Positions 25,348 through 34,058 of a stretch of DNA of 51,907 nt are shown piece by piece. Below the pieces are notes generated by a model. It was not told where the DNA came from and searched no databases. It saw nothing but the letters and a program-made list of their open reading frames with translations. The position numbers were made by a program, and so were the translations under genes. Source of the DNA: an uncultured Eubacteriales bacterium (GTDB taxonomy: Bacteria > Bacillota > Clostridia > Oscillospirales > CAG-272); assembly GCA_905205065.1 (NCBI GenBank), contig CAJLCI010000014.1, forward strand, positions 1 through 51,907. Reading direction: 5' to 3'. Each line of letters opens with the position of its first letter. Positions within the stretch are counted from its first letter, which is position 1.

Positions 25348-28107
25348 ATGTCTTTTTGGACTATTTTAAATACACTTTTATTAAAACCGCTTCAGCTTGT
25401 TTTTGAAGTAATATATATGATAGCATACAGAATTATTGACAATCCGGGTCTTGCTATCATAGTGCTCAGTCTGGTTATGAATTTCTTGGTTCTTCCCTTG
25501 TATAAGCGCGCGGACGCTATGCAGGAGGAAGAACGTGATATGGAGATTAAGCTGCGCAGGGGAGTATCTCATATCAAAAAGACGTTCAGCGGCGACGAAC
25601 GTATGATGATGCTTCAGACGTATTACCGTCAGAATAATTACAAGCCTACATACGTGCTTCGCGGTGCTGTTTCGTTATTTTTGGAGATACCTTTTTTTAT
25701 TGCAGCGTACCGTTTTCTTTCAGGTCTTGAGCTTCTTGGCGGAGTTTCTTTCGGACCGATATCCGATCTCGGCAAGCCCGACGGTATGCTTATTATCGCC
25801 GGAACGGCATTCAATATTCTTCCGGTTATTATGACGGCTATTAATCTGGTTTCATGCGTGATTTTTACAAAAGGGAGTTCTTTAAAGCAAAAAATACAGC
25901 TTTACGCAATGGCTGTTTTTTTCCTGGTATTCCTGTATTCTTCTCCGTCGGGGCTTGTTTTCTATTGGACGCTTAACAATACATTTTCTCTGATCAAGAC
26001 TATTTTTTACAAGCTTAAAAATCCGATGAAGGTTTTAAGCGTAATTTTTTCAGCGGGCGGCATCGGCGTGCTTGTTTTTGGACTTTTCTTCTATAATTTT
26101 CCCACTCTCAGAAGAACGGTATTCTTTATCGCTCTCGGCGTAATTCTACAGCTGCCTCTTGTATATACCATACTGAAAAATAAAGTTAATTTCAATTTGA
26201 AAATTGCGGGGGAAGCCTACAATAAAAAAGTGTTTTTTGCCGGCGGAATCTTTCTGTCCGTGCTTACAGGAGTATTGATTCCGTCTGCGGTTATGAAGTC
26301 ATCACCGCAGGAATTCGTAGATATAAATTATTTCTATAATCCCATATGGTATATTGTAAGCTCGTTTTGTCTTGCCTTCGGAATTTTTGTAATTTGGATG
26401 GGCGTTTTCTACTGGCTGGCAAAACCATCCGTCAAGCCGTTATTTGACAGGGCGGTTTGGATTTTCTCCGGTGTGGCGTTGATAAATTATATGTTTTTCG
26501 GGAAAAATCTCGGCCTTTTGAGCGCAAGCCTTAAATATGAAAACGGTTTGAATTTCAGTTTAAAGCAGCAGCTTATAAACGCAGTAATAATATTGGCAGC
26601 AGCGGCGGTTCTGTATATTTTGGCTAAGGTCGGAAGAAAAAGAATTTTTGATATTCTTGTTATTTTTACAGTTGCAGTCATCGGAATGTCGGCATACAAT
26701 ATTGTAAATATAAATTCTTCTGTCAGCGGAATCAGGGCTCAGTCGGAAGATAATAAGTCGGAGAATCCAAGCTTTACGCTGAGCAAAAACGGTAAAAACG
26801 TTATTGTTCTCATGCTTGACAGAGCTATGGGACAGTATGTGCCGTATATTTTCAATGAAAAACCGGAACTTAAGGAGCAGTTTTCCGGCTTTACCTACTA
26901 TTCAAATGTTATTTCTTTCGGCGGACAGACTAATTTCGGCTCTCCCGCTTTGTTCGGAGGCTATGAATATACTCCGTATGAGTTGAATAAAAGAAGCAAA
27001 GAATCACTTAAGGATAAGCATAATGAATCTCTGAAGGTTATGCCGGTGCTTTTTGATCAGAATGATTTTGATGTTACCGTGTGCGATCCTCCTTATGCTG
27101 GTTATCAGTGGATACCGGATTTATCAATTTACGATGAATATCCTGAGATCAGCAGGTATATAACTAAAGGAAAATTCGGATCAGCTTCATCGAAGGAGAG
27201 CTTTATAGAAAGCAATACAAGAAATTTCTTCTGTTACGGAATTTTAAAAGCGGCTCCGCTTTGCCTTCAGGAGGTTATGTACGACCGCGGAAACTATAAC
27301 CGAAGCGTATCTGTGCAGGAGGAAATATATTCAGGACAAACTATAAAAAGCACGCTTACCTCGGAAGGTATAAGCAATGCATTTATGGAATGCTACAATG
27401 TTTTGTCGAATCTCCCCGGAATTACCGAGGTTTCAGACGGAGCTGAAAATACATTTTTAATGATGGCGAACGATACGACTCATGAGCCTATGATGCTGCA
27501 GGAGCCCGAATATACGCCGTCAAACAATGTTGACAACAGAGAGTATGAGGAAAATAATAAGGATAGGTTTACTCTGAACGGAATAACTCTGAAGATGGAA
27601 ACAGAGCAGCAAATTATTCATTATCAGACCAATATGGCTACAATGCTTCAGCTGGGAAAATGGTTTGATTATATGCGTGAGAACGGAGTATATGACAATA
27701 CAAGAATAATTTTAGTGTCCGATCACGGAAGACTTCTTGAGCATTCAGATGAACTCATGCTGGAGGACGGCATGGATTTGGCATATTATTATCCTCTTCT
27801 GATGGTCAAAGATTTTAACAGTAGCGGATTTGTAACAAACAATGAGTTTATGACAAACGGAGATGTTCCAACCTTGGCTACCAGTGGAATAATTGAAAAT
27901 CCGGTAAATCCGTTTACCGGAAAGATTATCAGTTCCGATGAAAAAACGGCCCATGATCAATATGTAATCGCTTCGTTTGCTTGGGACGTAAATGTAAATA
28001 ACGGAAATAAGTTTCTTCCGTCTAAGTGGTATGCCGTTCATGACAGCATTTGGGACAAGGATAACTGGACGGTTGTTCAGGAATCGGATATTCTGCCGGA
28101 GAATTAA
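25348..28107 (+). CDS. YidC-like membrane domain fused to a sulfatase/LtaS-like domain
   Basis: The 919-residue protein combines two unlike parts. Residues 1-240 resemble a YidC/Oxa1 insertase (NPGLAIIVLSLVMNFLVLPL and LEIPFFIAAYRFLSGL), but the groove Arg of YidC is Asn45 here. Residues 240-470 add further membrane helices. From about 483 a sulfatase/phosphoglycerol-transferase-like domain lies outside the membrane: NVIVLMLDRAMG (Asp491), QTNFGSPALFGG (possible nucleophile Thr528), TTHEP (His712) and SDHGR (Asp792-His793). It probably transfers or trims phosphoglycerol-like groups beside its TagF-like partner. This is inferred from domains only. Confidence 0.85.
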   Translation: MSFWTILNTLLLKPLQLVFEVIYMIAYRIIDNPGLAIIVLSLVMNFLVLPLYKRADAMQEEERDMEIKLRRGVSHIKKTFSGDERMMMLQTYYRQNNYKPTYVLRGAVSLFLEIPFFIAAYRFLSGLELLGGVSFGPISDLGKPDGMLIIAGTAFNILPVIMTAINLVSCVIFTKGSSLKQKIQLYAMAVFFLVFLYSSPSGLVFYWTLNNTFSLIKTIFYKLKNPMKVLSVIFSAGGIGVLVFGLFFYNFPTLRRTVFFIALGVILQLPLVYTILKNKVNFNLKIAGEAYNKKVFFAGGIFLSVLTGVLIPSAVMKSSPQEFVDINYFYNPIWYIVSSFCLAFGIFVIWMGVFYWLAKPSVKPLFDRAVWIFSGVALINYMFFGKNLGLLSASLKYENGLNFSLKQQLINAVIILAAAAVLYILAKVGRKRIFDILVIFTVAVIGMSAYNIVNINSSVSGIRAQSEDNKSENPSFTLSKNGKNVIVLMLDRAMGQYVPYIFNEKPELKEQFSGFTYYSNVISFGGQTNFGSPALFGGYEYTPYELNKRSKESLKDKHNESLKVMPVLFDQNDFDVTVCDPPYAGYQWIPDLSIYDEYPEISRYITKGKFGSASSKESFIESNTRNFFCYGILKAAPLCLQEVMYDRGNYNRSVSVQEEIYSGQTIKSTLTSEGISNAFMECYNVLSNLPGITEVSDGAENTFLMMANDTTHEPMMLQEPEYTPSNNVDNREYEENNKDRFTLNGITLKMETEQQIIHYQTNMATMLQLGKWFDYMRENGVYDNTRIILVSDHGRLLEHSDELMLEDGMDLAYYYPLLMVKDFNSSGFVTNNEFMTNGDVPTLATSGIIENPVNPFTGKIISSDEKTAHDQYVIASFAWDVNVNNGNKFLPSKWYAVHDSIWDKDNWTVVQESDILPEN

Positions 28108-28208
28108 GCTAAGGCATGAAAAAATTTAAGTGTTATGGAAATGGGTTTTAAGGCGGCAGCCTAATAATGTAACTATGTCTGTCGAAGTGTTCGGCCGATT
28201 TGCTGAGT

Positions 28209-28259
28209 TTTACTGATTCGAAAACTTTACTGATTCGAAAGTTTTACTGCTTTAAAATG
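28209..28259 (+). repeat. Three 17-bp tandem repeats
   Basis: tttactgattcgaaaac, tttactgattcgaaagt and the diverged tttactgctttaaaatg are adjacent. Confidence 0.8.
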
Positions 28260-28377
28260 TTTATTCAATCTGTGTGTGCTGTACAAGCTTTATAATTTTA
28301 GGGCATACATTGGTTACTTTTATAATTTATTTTTGAAAAAAAAGTTTTTATTTTATAGCGGCACATTAGTCTAAGAC

Positions 28378-28434
28378 AAAAAGTCAGTCTCATTTTATTA
28401 ATTTTATTCTATTTACTTGAGACTGGCTTTTTTA
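28378..28434 (+). terminator. Terminator downstream of the YidC/sulfatase fusion
   Basis: aaaaagtcagtctca pairs with tgagactggctttttt around an AT loop of about 25 nt; the T run follows. Confidence 0.8.
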
Positions 28435-28767
28435 TGTGGTCAACCGTGTGATGTGCGGACTGTGAAAGAACCTTGAAAGAGAAGAAAACTGCAGTCAGCT
28501 TTATTTTAAATGGTTTTGTATTTATTTAATTAAAACGGTTATTTCATGTTTGAATAGAAACATTTATTGCCTTTGTTAACTCGAAATGTTTATTAAATTT
28601 TATTGAAATGTTTATTTCGCTGATTTGATTAAGCTGTTTAATGTCTTAGCTGTATGGAAAACATATTTCGAATATTAAATTGAACATTTTGGGAAAATCA
28701 AAAACTGGAATACTGAACTAATATACATACTGCAGCGAAAACAGTATGATTATTTTTCAAAATAATA

Positions 28768-28796
28768 TTGACAAAAAACATTTTTTGTGATACAAT
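28768..28796 (+). promoter_or_regulatory. Promoter of tRNA-His
   Basis: TTGACA at 28768-28773, a 17-nt spacer and TACAAT at 28791-28796 lie just before the tRNA. Confidence 0.85.
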
Positions 28797-28813
28797 AATA
28801 TTGTTATAAACGT

Positions 28814-28891
28814 GGTGGGTGTAGCTCAGTTGGTTAGAGCGCCAGGTTGTGGCCCTGGAGGTCGTGGGTTTGAGCCCCATCATTCACCCCA
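28814..28891 (+). tRNA. tRNA-His (anticodon GTG)
   Basis: Acceptor gtgggtg pairs with cattcac; the anticodon stem ccagg/cctgg holds loop ttgtggc with GTG. The extra 5' G (28814) typical of tRNA-His faces C at the discriminator position, and CCA is encoded. Confidence 0.96.
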
Positions 28892-28960
28892 TATGAGAGC
28901 AGGTCTGACGGCTTGCTCTTTTTATATTTTTAGTATATGTATAATAAAAGGATAAAATAT

Positions 28961-29000
28961 AAGTCAGACTCATATGTAAAAGGAGTCTGACTTTTTATTT
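28961..29000 (+). terminator. Terminator after tRNA-His
   Basis: aagtcagactc pairs with gagtctgactt, followed by ttttattt. The stem sequence is similar to the terminator at 28378-28434. Confidence 0.85.
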
Positions 29001-29150
29001 ATATAATAATTATATAATAAGAACTTTTTGGATTGCGGTTTTGATTTTTTTGTTTGTGCGTGTGTTTTTGTGTGCTGATGTTTTTTGCGACTTTTTTTGC
29101 GGATGTTTTATCGCCGCGTGCAGAATTTATAAAGTCTATAGTGCTATGCT

Positions 29151-30902
29151 TTAGGTTTTTGCAAGCTTATATTTTTCGCTGTAAGTTTCAAATTCTCTTT
29201 TGTAGTCTTCACTGGAATCTCTGAACTTGCGCAGAGATTCGTGCATATTCATGTCGTTGTGAGACATTTCAATTATACATCCTGCAATATTCGAACAATG
29301 GTCGGAAGCACGTTCGATATTTGTTAAAAGATCCGACCAAACGAATCCGGCGTCAATGGAACATTCTCCCCGCTGAAGTCTGTTTATATGCCTTGTACGG
29401 AGTTGTTCCTTAAGCCCGTCGATGATTTGCTCAAGCGGTTCGACCTGCAGCGCCGTGCTTGGATCATTAGATATAAACGCCGCAAGGGATAGATCAAGTA
29501 TTTCATTTATTGCTCCTGAAAGTACGTCCAATTCTCTTTTAGCGCTGTCTGTAAAAGTTATATTTTTACTGCGCATTTCCTCTGCCGATTCAAGTATATT
29601 GACGGCATGATCTGAAATCCGTTCAAAGTCTCCGATTATTTTCAGAAGCTTGGCGGCTTCCGCGCTGTCAGCTTCGCTGATACGGCTTGAACTGAGCTTA
29701 ACAAGATATGAACCGAGAATATCCTCATGATGGTCGGTAGCCTCTTCATCCGCGCGTATTTTCTCCGCAGCTTCAGAGGTATAGCCGCTGAGGGCAGAAA
29801 TACTCATTTTGAGAGCCTCGACAGATGTATTTGCCATTTGTACAGCTATGGAGTTACACCTTTCGAGAGCGATGGAGGGAGTGGCAAGCAAACGTTCGTC
29901 AAGCTCGGTCTGCCTTTCAGGCGTTTTTGAGTCCGGAACAAGACGTATAACCAGTTTTTCGAGTAATCCCGACATTGGCAGAAGTAATAATGTACATAAT
30001 ATATTAAACGCAGAGTGTGCGGCCGCGATTCCAAAGAGAGAAATCGATTCGTTAAAGAGAAGCGGATTAAATATTGCCTTTACCGCGCAGAAAACAGCAA
30101 GCCATACTGTTGTTCCTATTACGTTGAAGGAAAGATGGACAAGAGCCGCGCGCTTTGCATTTTTATTCGCGCCTACAGATGAAATAATTGCGGTTATACA
30201 GGTGCCTATATTTTGTCCCATAATAATCGGAATTGCGGCTCCGTATGAAATCTGTCCTGTCACTGCAAGTGCCTGAAGAATTCCTACCGACGCGGAGCTT
30301 GACTGAATAATTGCTGTAAGAATCGTTCCGGCAAGAACACCGAGAATCGGATTTTGAAACATTACAAACATGTTTTGAAATGCCGGCACATCGGCAAGCC
30401 CTGCGACGGCGGAGGACATTGTATCCATTCCGAACATAAGCGTCGCGAAACCGAGCAATATCGTTCCAGTGTCTTTTTTCTTGCTGTTCCCTGAGAACAT
30501 AAAGAAAATTATTCCGATTAGGGCAAGCACCGGTGTAAACGACGTCGGTTTAAGAAGCTGCAGGATAAAATTGCTGCTTTCAATTCCGCTCAGACTGAGA
30601 ATCCATGCTGTAATTGTGGTGCCGATATTTGCACCCATAATTACATTGATTGCCTGCCGCAGCGACATCAAGCCGGAATTTACAAAACCGACTACCATAA
30701 CCGTAGTAGCCGAAGAGCTTTGAATTACCGTGGTAACTCCGGCTCCGGTAAGTAGGCCTGCCATTTTATTTGTAGTGAATTTTCCGAGAAGAGACCTGAG
30801 CTCGACGCCTGCGCGGCGTTCAAGTGCTTGTCCCATGATTGTCATTCCGAATAAAAACAGACTTAGACCGCCTATGAGCGTCAATAGATTGAAAATATCC
30901 AT
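29151..30902 (-). CDS. Na/Pi cotransporter family protein with PhoU-like tail
   Basis: This integral membrane protein imports phosphate with sodium. Two inverted copies of the transport signature are visible (TVIQSSSATTVMVVGFVNSG and AIIQSSSASVGILQAL), with about eight helices, and the last 200 residues form PhoU-like helical bundles (LKIIGDFERISDHAVNILES, then LTNIERASDHCSNIAGCII). The start ATG at 30902 begins the family match (MDIFNLLTLIGGLSLFLFGM); upstream codons to 31010 are in frame but rich in Arg and unlikely. It lies downstream of phoP/phoR in the same direction. Confidence 0.92.
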   Translation of the reverse strand: MDIFNLLTLIGGLSLFLFGMTIMGQALERRAGVELRSLLGKFTTNKMAGLLTGAGVTTVIQSSSATTVMVVGFVNSGLMSLRQAINVIMGANIGTTITAWILSLSGIESSNFILQLLKPTSFTPVLALIGIIFFMFSGNSKKKDTGTILLGFATLMFGMDTMSSAVAGLADVPAFQNMFVMFQNPILGVLAGTILTAIIQSSSASVGILQALAVTGQISYGAAIPIIMGQNIGTCITAIISSVGANKNAKRAALVHLSFNVIGTTVWLAVFCAVKAIFNPLLFNESISLFGIAAAHSAFNILCTLLLLPMSGLLEKLVIRLVPDSKTPERQTELDERLLATPSIALERCNSIAVQMANTSVEALKMSISALSGYTSEAAEKIRADEEATDHHEDILGSYLVKLSSSRISEADSAEAAKLLKIIGDFERISDHAVNILESAEEMRSKNITFTDSAKRELDVLSGAINEILDLSLAAFISNDPSTALQVEPLEQIIDGLKEQLRTRHINRLQRGECSIDAGFVWSDLLTNIERASDHCSNIAGCIIEMSHNDMNMHESLRKFRDSSEDYKREFETYSEKYKLAKT

Positions 30903-31200
30903 GAATAAAAAACTGCTCCTTGCTGAATGGTTAAGGTTAAGCAATATTTTATGTTTTGCTTTGCAAAATCGCCGTCGCCTGCGATGTGAAGCAGACCTTG
31001 CCGATTTCAAAATTTTATCTTTGAAATTATTGTATCATACTTTTATCAAATCTATTATAGGCTCTTCGTAAAATTCTTGTAAAGTGGTCTTTTGTGCCTG
31101 AACTGAACGGCGAATGAAATCGCGCAGAATAATTTGCAGAATAATTTTGGGATAAATTGTTTGTACTGATCTCTGAACCTGATTTTCCGAGTTCATATGT

Positions 31201-32862
31201 TTAATTGTTTTTCGGAAAGACGACAGTTATTGTAGTACCTTCGTTAAGCACGCTGTTAAGTGTTATTTTTGCATTGTGAATCATAGCCGAATGTTTAACG
31301 ATTGAAAGCCCGAGACCGGTTCCTCCAACCTCCTTTGAATGGCTTTTATTTACCCGGTAAAATCTTTCAAAAACTCTTTCCTTATGTTCTTCCGGAATAC
31401 CTATTCCCGTATCCGAAACGGTTAAAATCACAGAATCTTCATTGTTTCGGACATCAACGCTTACTTTTCCTCCTGCACGGTTGTACTTAACCGCATTGTC
31501 GCACAGGTTATAAATCATGCCGAACAATAGCTGTGAAATGCCGTTGACTACAGCTGTTTCACCTGTAAGTTCAATAGCCACATCTGCATTTTGAGCTTCG
31601 TTTTCCACCGAGCTTACTGCATTTTCGGCAAGCGTGTACAGGTCAACATCCTCGCGCTTCATATCGTCTGCGCCTTCGTCGAGGTGTGACAGATTGATAA
31701 TATCATCTATCAGCTGAATCATTCGCTGAGCTTCACTGTAAATCTTTTTTGAAAAAGGAGCTACATCATCATCTTTTACCATACCGTTTTTCAGAAGCTC
31801 GGCGTAGCCCGATATTGAATGAAGCGGAGTTTTAAGCTCGTGCGAAACGTTTGCGGTAAATTCCCGCCTGATTTCCTCGGATTTTTCCTTTTCCGAGACA
31901 TTGTAAATAAGCAATGCTGCTCCCGATACTGATTTTTCAGAGATTACCGGGCTTGCATCGATGTGATAATGTTCGCCGTGCAGTTCGGTTATTTTTTCTG
32001 TTCTGTGTCCCTCTGCCGCGAGTTCGAGAGCTTCATGTATATCTCCGCTGCGGCATATTGCGAAGAGATTGTCTCCGGTTATATGCATATCTGTGTCAAG
32101 AAGCTTTGCCGCTGCCCGGTTAATGCTAAGAATAGTTCCTTTTTTATTAATCAGGACAAGTCCCTCGTTCATTTCTTCTATAATTGCGTCAAGCTCGTTT
32201 TTTCGTCTGTTCAGTTCCGTGGACTGTCTTTTAAGCTGTTTTTGCTGGCTGTCGATACGGTGCAGAAGAGGGTATAGCTCATCATATCCGTCATTCTCCA
32301 AGGGTTTATCAAGGTTGATACTGTTGAGCGGCTTTACAATCTTTTTTGAAATGCGCGAGGCGAGAAACAGAGACAGTATTATTGCTACCGCAAAGACTAT
32401 GCATATGGGCTGCGCCATGCCTAAAACCAAAATGAGAATTGTGTTCTGAGATATTGAGAGGCGCAGGACAGAGCCGTCCTGCGTGAGCTTGGCTGAATAG
32501 AGAGAGCGTTCCATCATGGTTGAAGAATAACGCACGCTTTCCCCGTATCCTGTTTCAAACGCTTCACGGATTTCTTCTCTTTCAAGGTGATTTTCCATTG
32601 TGGACGAATCTGTCTGGCTGTCATATAGGACCGTACCGTCCGGGCTTATCCATGTTAAACGGAATTCGTCTGTTTCAAGTCCGTCCAGATAGTCGTATCC
32701 CTCGTTGTTTACACCTTGCGCTGCGAGGCTTGTCTGCATTTTTAACTGCTTTTGCTGAACACCTGAAAAATATTCGTACATTACTCCCATTATCAGAATA
32801 AGGCACGAAAGAAAGACTGCAAGCGCAACAAGGCATATTGAACGAAAAATCCGGCTTGTCAT
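31201..32862 (-). CDS. phoR: Sensor histidine kinase PhoR-like
   Basis: This membrane kinase probably senses phosphate limitation and phosphorylates the adjacent regulator. Two membrane segments (about residues 8-30 and 143-168) flank an extracytoplasmic sensing part. A PAS domain follows (LDAIIEEMNEGLVLINKKG), then HisKA with the phosphoacceptor histidine in VSHELKTPLHSI, and ATPase boxes NLCDNAVKYN, DTGIGIPEEH and GTGLGLSIVKH. Length is 553 residues. The phosphate role is inferred from its PhoP partner and the Na/Pi transporter downstream. Confidence 0.92.
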   Translation of the reverse strand: MTSRIFRSICLVALAVFLSCLILIMGVMYEYFSGVQQKQLKMQTSLAAQGVNNEGYDYLDGLETDEFRLTWISPDGTVLYDSQTDSSTMENHLEREEIREAFETGYGESVRYSSTMMERSLYSAKLTQDGSVLRLSISQNTILILVLGMAQPICIVFAVAIILSLFLASRISKKIVKPLNSINLDKPLENDGYDELYPLLHRIDSQQKQLKRQSTELNRRKNELDAIIEEMNEGLVLINKKGTILSINRAAAKLLDTDMHITGDNLFAICRSGDIHEALELAAEGHRTEKITELHGEHYHIDASPVISEKSVSGAALLIYNVSEKEKSEEIRREFTANVSHELKTPLHSISGYAELLKNGMVKDDDVAPFSKKIYSEAQRMIQLIDDIINLSHLDEGADDMKREDVDLYTLAENAVSSVENEAQNADVAIELTGETAVVNGISQLLFGMIYNLCDNAVKYNRAGGKVSVDVRNNEDSVILTVSDTGIGIPEEHKERVFERFYRVNKSHSKEVGGTGLGLSIVKHSAMIHNAKITLNSVLNEGTTITVVFPKNN

Positions 32863-32909
32863 AGTTTGTAAGCCTCCTTTTCTGCAGAAAATCTGAACTT
32901 TTCCGTGGT

Positions 32910-33584
32910 TCAGATATTTTTTTCTATTCTGTATCCGACTCCGCGGACAGTTTCGATATAGTTTCCGTATGCTCCGAGCTTGGTTCTCAGCGTTCCTATA
33001 TGAACATCAACGGTTCGGGTTTCACCGATATAATCGGCGTCCCATATTTTGGAGAGAAGTTCGTCGCGAGTGAATACCCTACCGGTATTTTCCATGAAAA
33101 GACGCAGCAGCTCGTATTCTTTCAGTGTGAGTTGTATCCGTGTTCCTCCGGCCGTAACCGTGTGTTCGCAAAGATTAATTTCAAGTTCACCGACATGCAG
33201 CTTTCGGACTTCTTTTTGCGGCGAGGTGCGGCGGAGCAGAGCTTTAATTCGGGAAATCATTTCCATCATACCGAACGGTTTTACGAGATAATCGTCCGCT
33301 CCGAAATCAAGGCCGATGACCTTGTCGTATTCTGTGCCTTTTGCCGTGCATAGAATAATTGGTATATTTGCGGTTGCAGAGTTTGAGCGCAGCTTCTTTA
33401 AAATAGAAATTCCGTCTTCCCCCGGAAGCATAATGTCCAAAGTTATAAGCCGGGGTGTCTCATTTTGCAGCGCCTTAAAAAGTTCATTTCCGTCCTGAAA
33501 TCCTACGGCTTCAAAACCTGAAGCGCCGAGAGTATAAATCATGAGCTCTCGTATGCCGGCGTCATCTTCAACACAATAAATCAT
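32910..33584 (-). CDS. phoP: Response regulator PhoP-like (OmpR family)
   Basis: The receiver domain has the acidic pair EDD at residues 6-8, phosphoacceptor Asp50 in TLDIMLPGEDG and a conserved Lys in DYLVKPFG. A winged-helix DNA-binding domain follows (LTLKEYELLRLFMENTGRVF to VHIGTLRTKLG). 224 residues is normal. The ATG at 33584 begins the receiver; the frame is open to 33674 but adds an implausible hydrophobic tail. A consensus-like promoter lies at 33646-33674. Confidence 0.94.
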   Translation of the reverse strand: MIYCVEDDAGIRELMIYTLGASGFEAVGFQDGNELFKALQNETPRLITLDIMLPGEDGISILKKLRSNSATANIPIILCTAKGTEYDKVIGLDFGADDYLVKPFGMMEMISRIKALLRRTSPQKEVRKLHVGELEINLCEHTVTAGGTRIQLTLKEYELLRLFMENTGRVFTRDELLSKIWDADYIGETRTVDVHIGTLRTKLGAYGNYIETVRGVGYRIEKNI

Positions 33585-33645
33585 TTTTAATAACAGCCGT
33601 TCCTTTCTTATTAATAAAATACAGAGGGTGTGATGCTTCAAATAT

Positions 33646-33674
33646 ATAATATATGATTTTACAATAAATTTCAA
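33646..33674 (-). promoter_or_regulatory. Promoter for phoP-phoR
   Basis: On the minus strand, TTGAAA (33674-33669) and TATTAT (33651-33646) are separated by 17 nt. Confidence 0.7.
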
Positions 33675-33793
33675 CTGTTGTTTATCAGATATATTTTGTT
33701 AATTTATATTTTACATTGTTCGGGTAAGATTTGTTATCGTTGATTTGTAAAATCTATTTAAAGTTTACAGTGCTTTTAATTGCTGTTTATGTA

Positions 33794-33822
33794 TTGACAT
33801 CGGCCGCGGTTTTTGTTATAAT
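33794..33822 (+). promoter_or_regulatory. Promoter of the folate transporter transcript
   Basis: TTGACA at 33794-33799 and TATAAT at 33817-33822 with a 17-nt spacer precede the THF riboswitch. Confidence 0.85.
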
Positions 33823-33852
33823 ATTAAATAAGCAGGTAAAATCTGCAATATT

Positions 33853-33964
33853 ACAGAGTAGAACGTGCGCGTTAAGTGCCGCAGGAACGGGGAGTTTGTC
33901 CTGCGGACGAAATTACCGGAGTTTAAAGCCGGCGAATGCGGTGTACGTTTCGCATCCCGCTGTG
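33853..33964 (+). promoter_or_regulatory. Tetrahydrofolate (THF) riboswitch
   Basis: The conserved THF-I elements occur in order: acagagtag, gcgcgttaagtgcc, ggggagtttgtcc, gcggacgaa, ccggcgaatgcggt and cgcatcccgctgt, whose end pairs with the start. Its ligand matches the folate-type S component behind it, so it should limit folate uptake when THF is abundant. Confidence 0.9.
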
Positions 33965-33984
33965 GCATATCGGAGTAACTGGAA

Positions 33985-34010
33985 ACCGACGGCACAGACG
34001 TCGGTTTTTT
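33985..34010 (+). terminator. Terminator of the THF riboswitch
   Basis: accgacg pairs with cgtcggt around a 7-nt loop, followed by six T, immediately after the aptamer. It is the likely expression platform. Confidence 0.85.
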
Positions 34011-34058
34011 GTATTTCATATGCTTCTGCGGTTTCGCAGAAAGGAAACGGTTTAAAAA

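Larger units (their letters stand above)
28108..28767. other. Intergenic region with repeats and a terminator
   Basis: This AT-rich stretch has no supported gene. It contains three 17-bp repeats (28209-28259), a terminator (28378-28433) and several aaatgtttatt-like copies between 28540 and 28620. Confidence 0.6.
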
